64,000 nt of DNA from Xiphydria camelus (taxonomy: Eukaryota > Arthropoda > Insecta > Hymenoptera > Xiphydriidae), in assembly GCA_963678675.1 (NCBI GenBank), contig OY783191.1, positions 15,343,096 through 15,407,095 of the forward strand. The letters are read 5' to 3'. Shown one piece after another: positions 1 through 10,694 of this stretch. The stretch's first letter is position 1; each line of letters begins with the position of its first letter. A program made the translations under genes and the position numbers. The notes under the pieces are model-generated. The model did not search any database and was not told the DNA's origin. It saw only the letters and a program-made list of their open reading frames with translations.

Positions 1-932
1 GATTTCTATGGGACTCTTGCAGTTGGAGATACTGGCTCCAGCGGGCTAAAAATTAGGTTTCGCTAGACTCTCCCACGCCACCTTTTAATTTATCTATATT
101 ATTTAAATACTATAATTCTTAATAACTTTATTTAATTAGCACATTTACTAGAACATAAATCTGTGGGAAATTTTAGCTGCATACCTGTGCTCGTTTATGA
201 TAGGTTCCCCAAAATGAAGAATATTTTCACTTTTTATTTTCTCAGCGATTTTTTTTCTACTCATATCCAATGATGAAACTTTTTTACGAATCGTACCATG
301 CCATTCTGAATTTACTCATTTTTTTCAGATTTTTTGACTTGGTGTTGCTTGTCAAAAAATACGAAACCCGAATTTTTAAATTCATTTTTTTTCTTCGAAG
401 GTATACTGTTACTACTACACTCAGCACTTTTCAGCTTGACATCACTTTCTCTATCTCTTAGGTATGATATTTGTATCATAGTTTTGACTTGATCTTACAA
501 TATATGTAGATGAACTGTAACGCGCTAGGTAATGAATGTAATAACAATTTTAAGAGTGTTTAAGGATTTTATTAGTTGCTAAGCATACGCTCAGTTCTGA
601 TCTATACTATCCTTGTCCATTATTGGATCGACTTGTTCGATGTCAAAATGATGCGTCAACATTTCAAATTGACTGATGCTCAACAAGTCTTGAGCATGCG
701 AAAGGTAGAGAACTACCTATAGCTGCTACGTATGAGCAGTATCCGATGGCTTTCCTACCATTTGCATACTCACACGTATAACATAAGATACCAAAACTTC
801 TTATCACTTTAGGATTGTAATGGATGTATAACATTCGTACGATTTCCTGTTTATGTACCTGGACTTAACTTCAAACTTGAGTATATTTCTATCCTCATTC
901 AGATGCTGCTCACACATTGCAACCTTAATCTA
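1..932. other. Intronic sequence, nothing recognised
   Basis: AT-rich single-copy-looking DNA at the window start. I see no open frame with a recognisable domain, no convincing exon with splice signals, and no inverted repeat. By position it lies in the intron upstream of the SIK exon at 29605. Confidence 0.5.
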
Positions 933-2867
933 TAATTGAGGCTCCCGATGCAAGAACCGGTCGAGCGGTCGAAAACGCTTAAAAGTATTGTCCACTTCGG
1001 AAAAGTGGCTGATGGAAAAAAAGTTGAGAAATATAAAAATATAAAAATACGTACTTATAGAGGGCACAAATACGCATATTTTAGTGTAATTTTACTTTTC
1101 TAACTTTTGTGGTTTTTAAGAAAAAAATTAAAAACTATTGAATTTCGATCACTCAAAATCGACGATTTTCAGTCTACTTTTAAAACATACATCGCCATAT
1201 CTCGAAAAATTATGTACGAAACGTCACAATTTTTTTTTCTCGAACTTATTACACCCAAGCGATGCCAAAAAATTAACAAGCACCGCGAGAAAGATTCATT
1301 GTTTATAAATAATCACTGTATAATTATTTAACGAAAAAGTCGAAGTTTCAAAATTTTCGACCTATGGGAAACATTTTTCTATTTATTCTTACGACAAAGT
1401 GTAAGCGAGAAAGTTGTAGATAGATGTTTTATGAAGTTTTCTACGAAAAATAGGGAAGATTTAGTGACATTTCACGGGTTTTACGATAGTTCATGTATAA
1501 AGCGCGCGATCCGCGTTCGCTCGATTCTCGCGCTCTGCGCTGCAACAGCGCTGGAATTCAATACCGTCTTGCCGGCAAAGCAAGACGACACATGTATTTT
1601 ACATCGCCAAAAATAAATCATTTCAAATTTTGATTTGAATAATTTAGGTCTTGACGTCAATTTGTTTGTCAAATCGTGTCTCGCTTCTACAGCCGTGGGG
1701 GCGTGCGAAGACAAAGAAAACGTTGCACATTTTTCTAACTGCGCGGCGTGCGTTTATCGGCAAGTCTCGACTTATTGAGACGTGAAAAGCAACTATTTCA
1801 TAATATTAAAGGGAAAAACTTCTCATTCTCCTTTCGACGTTCAGTCGGATACGTTCGTTGGTTTTTATCTTCTGTAAAACAACGTAATTTTCCTAATCTG
1901 TTTTTACGTTATACAGTATTTTAAGTAATAACATTATTCAGTTTTCACGAAATAAATGGTAAGATAAAAATTTATCAACAACGCCTGATTTCATCTTGTA
2001 ATACTACAAAACCCATAAACATATTGCCAAATTATTTCGAAAATTCAATAGTACGAATATTATGTTATATCGACATTTTGTACAATATGTATCGTTCATA
2101 TTATCAAAAAAATTTAATATTATGTCTAAATACAATATTTACGCAAGCGCACCTAGATTATTCAAATCAAAATTTGAAATGATTTATTTTTGGCGATGTA
2201 AAATACATGTGTCGTCTTGCTTTGCCGGCAAGACGGTATTGAATTCCAGCGCTGTTGCAGCGCAGAGCGCGAGAATCGAGCGAACGCGGATCGCGCGCTT
2301 TATACATGAACTATCGTAAAACCCGTGAAATGTCACTAAATCTTCCCTATTTTTCGTAGAAAACTTCATAAAACATCTATCTACAACTTTCTCGCTTACA
2401 CTTTGTCGTAAGAATAAATAGAAAAATGTTTCCCATAGGTCGAAAATTTTGAAACTTCGACTTTTTCGTTAAATAATTATACAGTGATTATTTATAAACA
2501 ATGAATCTTTCTCGCGGTGCTTGTTAATTTTTTGGCATCGCTTGGGTGTAATAAGTTCGAGAAAAAAAAATTGTGACGTTTCGTACATAATTTTTCGAGA
2601 TATGGCGATGTATGTTTTAAAAGTAGACTGAAAATCGTCGATTTTGAGTGATCGAAATTCAATAGTTTTTAATTTTTTTCTTAAAAACCACAAAAGTTAG
2701 AAAAGTAAAATTACACTAAAATATGCGTATTTGTGCCCTCTATAAGTACGTATTTTTATATTTTTATATTTCTCAACTTTTTTTCCATCAGCCACTTTTC
2801 CGAAGTGGACAATACTTTTAAGCGTTTTCGACCGCTCGACCGGTTCTTGCATCGGGAGCCTCAATTA
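933..2867. mobile_element. Non-coding foldback (palindromic) element
   Basis: Two arms, about 933-1648 and 2152-2867, are reverse complements (positions sum to 3800) around a spacer of about 503 bp. They appear nearly identical: small frames at 1107-1331(+) and 2469-2693(-) translate to the same 74 residues, and 1431-1616(+) and 2184-2369(-) to the same 61. Those frames are therefore mirror images, not genes. No transposase is present, so this is a MITE/foldback type element. Its right end abuts the next palindrome at 2867. I could not identify a target duplication. Confidence 0.8.
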
Positions 2868-3757
2868 CACAGGCACACACAAAAAAAAAGGTCTTGTTCC
2901 CAGAACCAGACCAGCATATCTTTATGTTTTTGGGGTCGCTGAATCCGAATCCGGTGTCCGTTTGTCTCCATCACGTCACATTTTTTTTTAATCTCAAAAA
3001 ACCATCAATAGATCATGATTTTCAAAAAGTTAATGGACTTAAACCAAATTCGCTATAAGGGGTTTTTTGGGTCGCTGATCACGAATCTGAAATCGGATTT
3101 CAAAAATTCAAGATGGCGGATCCAATACGGTGGACGAGATTTTTGAAAATCGACGGATTCATGCCGAATTTGGTATAAGGAGGTTTTTTGGGTCGCTGAT
3201 CATGAATCTGAAGTCAGATTTTAAAAATTCAAGATGACGGATCCAATATGGAGGAAAAGATTTTCGAAAACTTTAAATTTTTGTAAATATAACTTCATAT
3301 TCGTCATTAGCGATCGAAGAAAAAACCCTATACCAAATTTGGCATGAATCCGTCGATTTTCGAAAATCTTGTCCTCCATATTGGATCCGCCATCTTGAAT
3401 TTTTAAAATCTGACTTCAGATTCATGATCAGCGACCCAAAAAAACCCCTTATACCAAATTCGGCATGAATCCGTCGATTTTCAAAAATCTCGTCCGCCAT
3501 ATTGGATCCGCCATTTTGCATTTTTGAAATCCTATTTCAGATTCGTGATCAGCGACCCAAAAAAACCCCTATAGCGAATTTGGTTTAAGTCCATTAACTT
3601 TTTGAAAATCTTGATCTATTGATGGTTTTTTGAGATTAAAAAAAATGTGACGTGATGGAGACAAACGGACACCGGATTCGGATTCAGCGACCCCAAAAAC
3701 ATAAAGATATACTGGTCTGGTTCTGGGAACAAGGCCTTTTTTTTTGTGTGCCTGTGT
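2867..3757. mobile_element. Palindromic MITE with ATGGCGGATCC-type 121 bp repeats, copy 1
   Basis: Terminal inverted repeats begin ACACAGGCACACAC and end GTGTGCCTGTGT, and both arms then run through an A/T tract. The interior holds diverged units of about 121 bp containing GGCGGATCCAATATGG and CGACGGATTCATGCC, in opposite orientations on each side of about 3290. The same family recurs at 55790-56679, and a tandem fragment sits at 9753-10126. Open frames inside are read through repeats and are not genes. Confidence 0.75.
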
Positions 3758-3870
3758 TATCTGTCGCATACTCGATATTTGTCAAAAATCACTAAACCAG
3801 CTGAAATGGTAACGCATCTTTTTAATGTCAAACAAGTCGACCCAGTAATTGATATAAAGAGGATTAAACA

Positions 3871-4606
3871 TTAGGTGTACAAACAAGTTTTAGGACACTT
3901 CCATTCCGTGTCATAAAAGTAATTCAAAGTTACCGCTCACATATGATGCGATGGCACTTGTTATGTAGTATCCCAACATAAGGGAATCATAGATATAACC
4001 TTTATATTCTTTGAATAAAACATGCAGACCGATAAGATCTTTATTAAACACTGCATTCGCTATGAATTCCATCAAGGAAAAAGTGTTAGAAAAAAATGTA
4101 AATCAATCTGTTCTATTTTTGGAGACGACATTATATCTAAAAGTACATGTCAGTGTTGGTATAAGCGATTTAAAGACGGTGATTTTGATGTTAGTGACCG
4201 TGAACGTACCGGGGCCCCTGTAAAGGTGGACGACCAGGAACTGCAAGCGTTTCTGGATGAACTTTTGTCAGACGGAAAAATAATTTTTAGAACAGCTAGG
4301 AGTAACTCAACGAACTAAGTATTTCCTTTCGCTTTGAAGCAATGGGTAAGATTCGAAAAGGAACAAAGTGGGTGCCACACTCTTTGACTCAAGCAAATAA
4401 AAATAACCGTCTTTTGACATAAAACATATGTTTGAATCTTTACAACAAGCAACAAAGAAAGTCTTTTTTGTGGAAAATTGTGATCGGCGATGAAAAGTGG
4501 ACTTATTTTGATAATCCGAGAAGCTGATGTCATTGGGTTGACCCCGGCAAGCCGTCGACATCGACGCCAAAGCGCCATATTCACTGTAACAAAGTCATAC
4601 TGTGTA
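3871..4606 (+). pseudogene. Mariner transposon, 5' half (transposase fragment)
   Basis: The left inverted repeat (TACAAACAAGTTTTAGGAC, 3879 on) is the complement of the right one at 28912-28925. The frame from 4022 gives a mariner paired-like DNA-binding region with SKSTCQCWYKRFKDGDFD followed by DDQELQAFLDE, typical of the Mos1/mauritiana type. A frameshift near 4290 passes the reading to a frame containing GDEKW (first catalytic Asp region, about 4485). Coding stops at about 4600, where a large palindromic element was inserted. The 3' half resumes at 28409. Together the halves make about 1.25 kb, the normal mariner size. It is inactive. Confidence 0.88.
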
Positions 4607-5064
4607 TACACCCTGTCCGTCTTAATACACGGCAGTGAAGCGGGTTGCATATCGGTCGGCGTTCCCGATCCGCTGCGGTTTCCTGTAATTTGGTGATAAA
4701 GCCGACAGCCAAGACTCGAACCAAATAGACGTACCAGTCTGAGAAACATTGGTGATCTCAATAGTGGTAAAAGTGACAGACGCTCCGATATAGTTTTGAT
4801 ACGCGTTTGCGTTTTTTTCAAATAATCGAGGTAATAAATGGAAACAGTGTTATTTCTTTCCGGTGGCTTACGCGTCGTGTGTAAAAAGTAGAAAAGGAGA
4901 CTGCAGTATTCCAGAAGAATTACCTTCAGATAAGTTACTTTCTAATTGACCGTTTTAACCTCATTTTCATTACGTATGAAAGACAAATATCTTTGTGGTC
5001 ATTCCATTTTTTGCTTTCAGTGTTTCATGCGAGAACGGGACGAATCCATGGACCGATCAATAAA

Positions 5065-5517
5065 TGTTCGCGCCACAGATGCGCGACCAGTAACTTACTC
5101 ATCAGCTAAGATCACGGTACCGAGGGCCTGCGGCCTACGTGACTTTTATCACGCTTGCCCGACTTAGTTTCCCCCTCCAGCGGAGGAAAATCAGCGGAAG
5201 GACTAGTCCCGCTCTCTTGCGTCCGATCCGTGCTCCGGAACAGTCGTCGTGTAACGCGTGCTCGCAATCCTTTGTATTCACGATTTCCGACCGAAACGTG
5301 CTCCGGATTAATCGCATTGCATCGCGTACTTGCGTACCAATTGTGCTCTTCTTGTTTCTGTATATTTAATAATTCTGTGCGCATCGAATAGATTAAACTA
5401 CGCGTATTTCTAAGTTTAGTTATATTAAGATTCTCTGTTACCACGTGCGCTCAAGTATTCGACTCTCTCGGGTTTCCAAACCGGACCGATCCTTATTTTC
5501 TCCTTCCTGGCGGAACA
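5065..5517. mobile_element. Solo LTR (453 bp)
   Basis: The segment starts TGTTCGCGCC and ends GGCGGAACA, giving TG...CA ends with a short imperfect inverted repeat. Flanks are ATAAA (5060-5064) and ATACA (5518-5522), a 5 bp duplication with one mismatch. The opposite palindrome arm near 22712 lacks the segment and reads straight through, which independently fixes the insertion. There is no internal coding region, so it is best explained as a solo LTR left by recombination. Confidence 0.75.
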
Positions 5518-6246
5518 ATACATTTCATTTTTCTTCACCATCAAGAATCAAAGTCATGGCAGAAAAATAGGGGATACAATGGAATTTGATTACAATAATG
5601 GAGTAACTACTTTATTATTATTTTTTCTTTATCGATATATTTCCTCTTTCGTACTATCACAAGTTCCAATTTATACACCGACCTGTCGAACGTGAAGTGT
5701 ACATGTACCTCACTTCTATTTCATCTCTTCTTCGCCTGTGGTGTAACGATGGAAATTACAAAATATCATTATTTACACCCCACAAAGCACGTTTTTGCAA
5801 GTAACTTTTCTGTAACTTTCCTGCGATATTTTACAATATTTGTGAACACTACCGTATGTGTTAGAAATATATATTTCTCGATAAATTCGCGGATGTTGTA
5901 AAACATCATAGAAACATTTCAGAATCATTAGTCGAAAGTTCTCGATAAGGTACAGCTCGATAAGATTGTACTTGTTAGCTGTGTTATTCGAGCTGTATAG
6001 AATCGTATTCATTTTCAATACGGAAACTTATACGAGCTTATCCGACTCTTATCTACCAATCTGCCAATGCGCGACTTTTTACAAGGAATGCGGAAAAGGC
6101 TAAAGTAAATCAAATTCAAAATGCGTTTTGATTTTATAATAATTCTGTTATTATTGTAGGGATCGCTTCCGAGGAAATGCAAAATGATGAACAGACAGAC
6201 TCACGAATGCAAAAGATGCTCTGATCTAGATCCTTAAGCACACACA

Positions 6247-7251
6247 CTTGACAAACGATATATCGACTGTCAATCTACTCCCTCGCCGTTGCCTCTTCCG
6301 CCCGCGACTCGCGCGCCACCCTCAGGCGCGTGGCGAGCCTAGCTCGGAGCCCACTCCTACATTATTATCTATAAAATTGGTTAACTTACATTAATTTAGT
6401 TTCTTAATTTCTATTTTTACATAGAGTAAGTACGATGTATTTTAAATAGTTTAATGATGGACATGATTGTGTGATTTGCAATTTGTTACAGAAATTAACG
6501 TGCCTCTTTGGCTGTGTACTTCTTCTACCCAGTGAGGATTTCTCACGGACCAATAGTGGGCGTTGTGATTATTCACCGATCCCTCGTTGTAGAAGTTACA
6601 TTCATCGGTGAAGAAAATCTTACTGACGAACGAGGGATCGTCCACTTGTTCCAAGAACCAGTTGTAGTAGTTCATTCGGCGGGCTGGATCTGCTGCCTCG
6701 AGTGTATGGACGTGCTTCATTTTAAATGGATGAAAATTTTCATCCTTCAATATCTTCCATGCCATATGATTGCTGATTCCAACTTCTCTTGCTGTAGCCT
6801 AAAAACACGTTTGAAAGTTACTTCTTATTCTTTTCACCGTAGCATCAGCGTTCTGCTATGCACTTTTCTGGGTCTTCTGAAAATAATTACCTTTGAGCTG
6901 CAGATTTGCTGGTTTCTCGTAACTTTTGGTTTTGTGGAAGAAAGAAACCCTCTCGGATTCGCATACGATTTGGAGTCCTTCTGGATACAATTGAACAGCA
7001 GCACATTTATTTCTGTAACAAATTGCAAATCACACAATCATGTCCACAATTTCATTATTTAAAATACATCGTACTTACTCTATGTAGAAATGAAGAAACT
7101 AAATTAATGTAAGTTAACCAATTTTATAGATAATAATGTAGGAGTGGGCTCCGAGCTAGGCTTGCCACGCGCCTGAGGGGGGCGCGCGAGTCGCGGGCGG
7201 AAGAAGGAACGGCGAGAGAGTAGATTGACAGTTGATATATCGCCTGTCAAG
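6247..7251. mobile_element. IS630/Tc1-like transposon remnant with long inverted ends
   Basis: Inverted arms of about 250 bp (6247-6500 and 7005-7251) begin CTTGACAAACGATATATCG. They contain a GC-rich block with CGGAGCCCACTCCTACAT and then TAACTTACATTAATTTAG. The middle holds a transposase fragment on the - strand. The opposite palindrome arm (about 9136-9145) lacks the insert. The exact target duplication is not clear. Confidence 0.7.
6451..6830 (-). pseudogene. IS630/Tc1-like DDE transposase fragment
   Basis: The - strand frame reads ATAREVGISNHMAWKILK, a helix-turn-helix tail, then a region containing FFTDECNFYNEGSVNNHN and HYWSVRNPHW. The FxDExxF motif is the second-Asp region of the insect transposases usually labelled IS630/Tc3-like. 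Only about 120 codons of a roughly 400-residue protein remain; the N-terminal and C-terminal catalytic parts are missing. The adjoining inverted ends do not code. Confidence 0.65.
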
Positions 7252-7321
7252 TTATGCCAAGAGCCAGCGACGATTTTAGTTAATGAATTTCAAGCAGGCT
7301 AAAAATTTTAATTTGCGTTAA

Positions 7322-8239
7322 GGAGTTTCGAGACCAAACTGAAAGCATTACCAAAAATTTGAAATTTTGTGTATCAATTAATGAACATTAAATACGTCTT
7401 CTGTGTGTTAAAATTTCAAGTCGATTCTCTACCGTTTTCGAGAAATTAATTATTAAAGACAGTCTTTTTTACATGGTAGTATATGGAGGAGTGGTAATAA
7501 ATGTTGGTTTTAAGTCAATAAAACGTTACCATTAATATGAAAAACTTTTATTGATATTCATAAAATCTTAAGCATCATGATGATACTAATATTAATAACT
7601 TTCTCAGTGTCATTATTTATTTATTTCAATTAAAATATGCACAAAAATGGAAAATAGCAGTTTCAACACATAAACATGGCAGCGTTGCTCGTATGTTGAA
7701 TGGCGCATAGTTTGAATAGAATTAAAAAGTTTAAGGTTAATACGCTATATAAATGAATACTTGTTAATATTCAATAGTTTTAATATTTATATCTGTTAAA
7801 AAGGCTAGGTCGACTCCTGCCTCGCGATATGAGTGGATATGACTCCTTCAAAAGTTGCGCATTTTGACCGCTTGGCCGCGCCACTTGAGCTACGGACCTA
7901 GCGTACATTACATGTTGACATTTTCCTATTCTCAGGGCTAGTAAATTTCAGTGTTGACAACTACTAAAGAAAAAGTTTTACATAAAAATAATGCGTAGTT
8001 GCCAGATTTCAGTGGTTTATTTACGATATAAATAATCGTAAAAATTGTTGTTAAAACATGTTATAAAAAATATATATTTACATTGAGATATCAATAAATT
8101 TTTCATTGCTAAAATTTATTAATTTCTTTTAAAATAAAGATTATTATTTCTCATTTTAATTTTTAGAAGTTAAAAGCCTGCAGGAATACAATAGAAATCT
8201 CATCTGATCCCCTAGATAGATAAATGGTCTCGAAACTCC
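7322..8239. mobile_element. TTAA-flanked non-autonomous element (piggyBac-type MITE)
   Basis: Terminal repeats GGAGTTTCGAGACCA (7322 on) and its complement (ending 8239) are flanked by TTAA on both sides (7318-7321, 8240-8243). The opposite palindrome arm at 9071-9074 has a single TTAA and no insert, confirming precise TTAA-targeted insertion, the hallmark of piggyBac-class transposition. The 918 bp AT-rich interior has no transposase. Confidence 0.82.
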
Positions 8240-8257
8240 TTAAAGAAATATTACTAA

Positions 8258-8383
8258 GGGCCGGTTTTACCAACACGGTATAAACGCGGTATAGCGCTAT
8301 ACTGAGAATAACCAGCAATAAGCCTTACGGGTATTCTCAATATAGCGCTATACCGCGTTTATATCTGTTGGTAAAACCGGCCC
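8258..8383. mobile_element. 126 bp hairpin MITE, TAA duplication (PIF/Harbinger type)
   Basis: The termini GGGCCGGTTTTACCAACA and complement form a near-complete hairpin with ATAGCGCTATA cores. They are flanked by TAA (8255-8257, 8384-8386). The opposite palindrome arm (9057-9059) carries the unfilled site. A TWA 3 bp duplication is typical of PIF/Harbinger, and a related MITE lies at 62922-63060. Confidence 0.82.
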
Positions 8384-9429
8384 TAAACGTAGAATGGCCG
8401 GTCTGGCAGTCATGCGTGGCCAGGTTTACCTACCCTGGTTGCCCAAAGGGGTGAAAAAAAAACTACTTACTTAAGGTATTTCAGGCAGGCTCACGTTTTA
8501 GTATATTAAAGTGACATTCGCCTGATAGGGGAAACAAATATTGGCAGACCAAGTGGACGCCGGAAAGGGTCGGCAGACGATCATAAAGTGGTGACAAAAT
8601 ACCTTAGTTCCGTTTAAAAGGTACCTATTTAGAGCGCTATAGCACTTTTCGAACAATTTTTAAAAAATTTTGTCAGATTTTAGATTATACAAAAACTGAT
8701 AACTTTTCCTTGTGAATGAAATCATTCTGACATTTAGAAATAGAGATATTCGGTTTCAATGGAAATTTCAAAACCCAAAATTTTAAAAAAATTGCTCGAA
8801 AAGTGCTATAGCGCTCCAAATACCTTAAACGGAATTCAGGTATTTTGTCACCACTTTATGATCATCTGCCGACCCTTTCCGGCGTCCACATTTGATCTGC
8901 CAATATTTTTTTCCCCTATCAGGCGAATGTCACTTTAATATACTAAAACGTGAGCCTGCCTTAAATACCTTAAGTAAGTAGTTTTTTTTCACACCTTTGG
9001 GCAACCAGGGTAGGTAAACCCGGCCACGCACGACTGCCAGACTAGCCACTCTACATTTAGTAATCTTTCTTTAACGCAAATTAAAATTTTTAGCCTGCTT
9101 GAAATTCCTTAATTAAAATCGTCGCTGGCTCTCCGTCTAAGTGTGTGTGCTTGTGGATCTAGATCAGAGCATCTTTTGCATTCGTGAGTTTGTCTGTCCC
9201 TCATTTCGCATTTCCTCGGAAGCGATCCCTACAATAATAACAGAAATATTAAAACTGAAAACGCATCTTGTAGGAGGGGTAATATGTACAGAGCGCGAAT
9301 AAACTAGGAACTACGGGGTATTCGTGATCTGGAATACATATGGTATCGTATGAGCGGGGAAAAAGAAGATCCAAGGAGGGATCGAGCTCGGAGAAGCGTC
9401 GGAGGGGGCTGCCGGTCGGGCAGCTCGTA

Positions 9430-9551
9430 GGCGGTGCGGGTCGTCCTCAGGAACGGCTGCGTCGGTCCTGGCGTGCCGGAGCTGCTCGAAGGCGGTGCGG
9501 GTCGTCCTCAGGAACGGCTGCGTCGGTCCTGGCGTGCCAGGGGCTGCTCGC
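9430..9551. repeat. Tandem duplication, 61 bp x 2
   Basis: The GC-rich unit starting GGCGGTGCGGGTCGTCC occurs at 9430 and again at 9491 with only a few differences. It lies in the left part of the 0.9 kb solo LTR. Confidence 0.85.
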
Positions 9552-9655
9552 GTCCCGGGAATCGTCGTCAGGCCGGAGGCGAAGGTAACTCGTCCGCGTA
9601 GAGGGTCGCCGGGTAGGCGAGGCGACGTGAGAACGTCGGCTGGAGCGGCGAGGAC

Positions 9656-9690
9656 GCTAGGGTGTTCGTGGAGCGAAAACTGCCGCTAGC
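9656..9690 (+). other. Structured hairpin repeat, copy 1
   Basis: The core TGTTCGTGGAGCGAAAACT is enclosed by GCTAG (9656-9660) and CTAGC (9686-9690). It has the same architecture as the four copies at 14239-14450 but a different stem sequence. It lies in the left half of the solo LTR, separated from the others only by the Transib insertion. Confidence 0.7.
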
Positions 9691-9752
9691 GAACCTCAAG
9701 CCGGGACGGCGCACAGTGGTCAATTTCCGTGATCTAGGTGGGATTAATTAAA

Positions 9753-10126
9753 TGAATCGACGGATTCATATCAAATTTGGTATAGGAGGGTTTTCTGGGT
9801 CGCTGATCACGAATCTGAAGTCAGATTTCAAGAAATCAAAATGGCAGATCCAATATGGCGGACGAGATTTTCGAAAATCGACGGATTCATGCCAAATTTG
9901 GTATAGGGGGGTTTTTCAGGTCGCTGATCACGAACCTGAAGTCAGATTTGAAAAAATCAAAATGGCGGATCCAATATGGCGGACGAGATTTTCGAAACTC
10001 GACGGATTCATGCCAAATTTGGTATAGGGGGGTTTCTCAGGTCGCTGATCACGAATCTGAAATCAGATTTCAACAATTCAAGATGACGGATCCAATATGG
10101 CGGACGAGATTTTCGAAAATCGACGC
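9753..10126 (+). repeat. Tandem 121 bp ATGGCGG-type units within the Transib left end
   Basis: Three-plus copies of a 121 bp unit (phase markers CGGATTCAT at about 9761, 9882 and 10003) match the interior of the palindromic MITEs at 2867-3757 and 55790-56679. Because 121 is not a multiple of three, the long frames here are read-through artefacts. It sits between the outer CACAGTG end and the inner terminal-repeat copy. Confidence 0.85.
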
Positions 10127-10694
10127 GTCGCGCACTGGTCAGTTTGTCAAATCTGGGGCGGAAAAAATATTCTGTTATTGTTCGTAAGTTATTTTCTTAT
10201 ATTTACACGGTATATTATGGCATAATTACCTCTATGGCAAAAAAGACATGGTATTATTATACGGGGTAGTCCATTTAATTCTGACACATTTTACAAGTGA
10301 ATAATTTTTAAATCAAAATAGATATTAAGATGCTGTTTTGACAGTTAAATTTAGTTAAGTTATAAGTTTTGTTTGATTTAGTTAAAATTTCAAAAATCAT
10401 GCAGGTTGCCCCAATAGATGTCATACCTTCTCTGAAAGGCCAAAGATCAGACAATATTCTGGCATAAAAATTTACAGGATATCCCATTACAAATTGTAAC
10501 GAACCTTTAAGTTGAAAGGGGTGAAATTTATTGGAACTTTAATTTAAAGACATGGTACTATTATTATTATTATAACACCAACACAAAGAGCATATACTAG
10601 ATATTCTTATTTTGTGAAAATAAGCATACAGACGTAAGGGTATGCATAAATTGAGTTCGAACACATTTAAGTCTATAGAAACAGATCACTAACC

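Noticed and set aside
1107..2693. Duplicate 74-codon frames
   Set aside because: Mirror images produced by the palindrome; no start context or domain.
9752..10187. Open frames of 91 and 110 codons
   Set aside because: They follow the 121 bp tandem repeat, shift frame each unit and have no domain.
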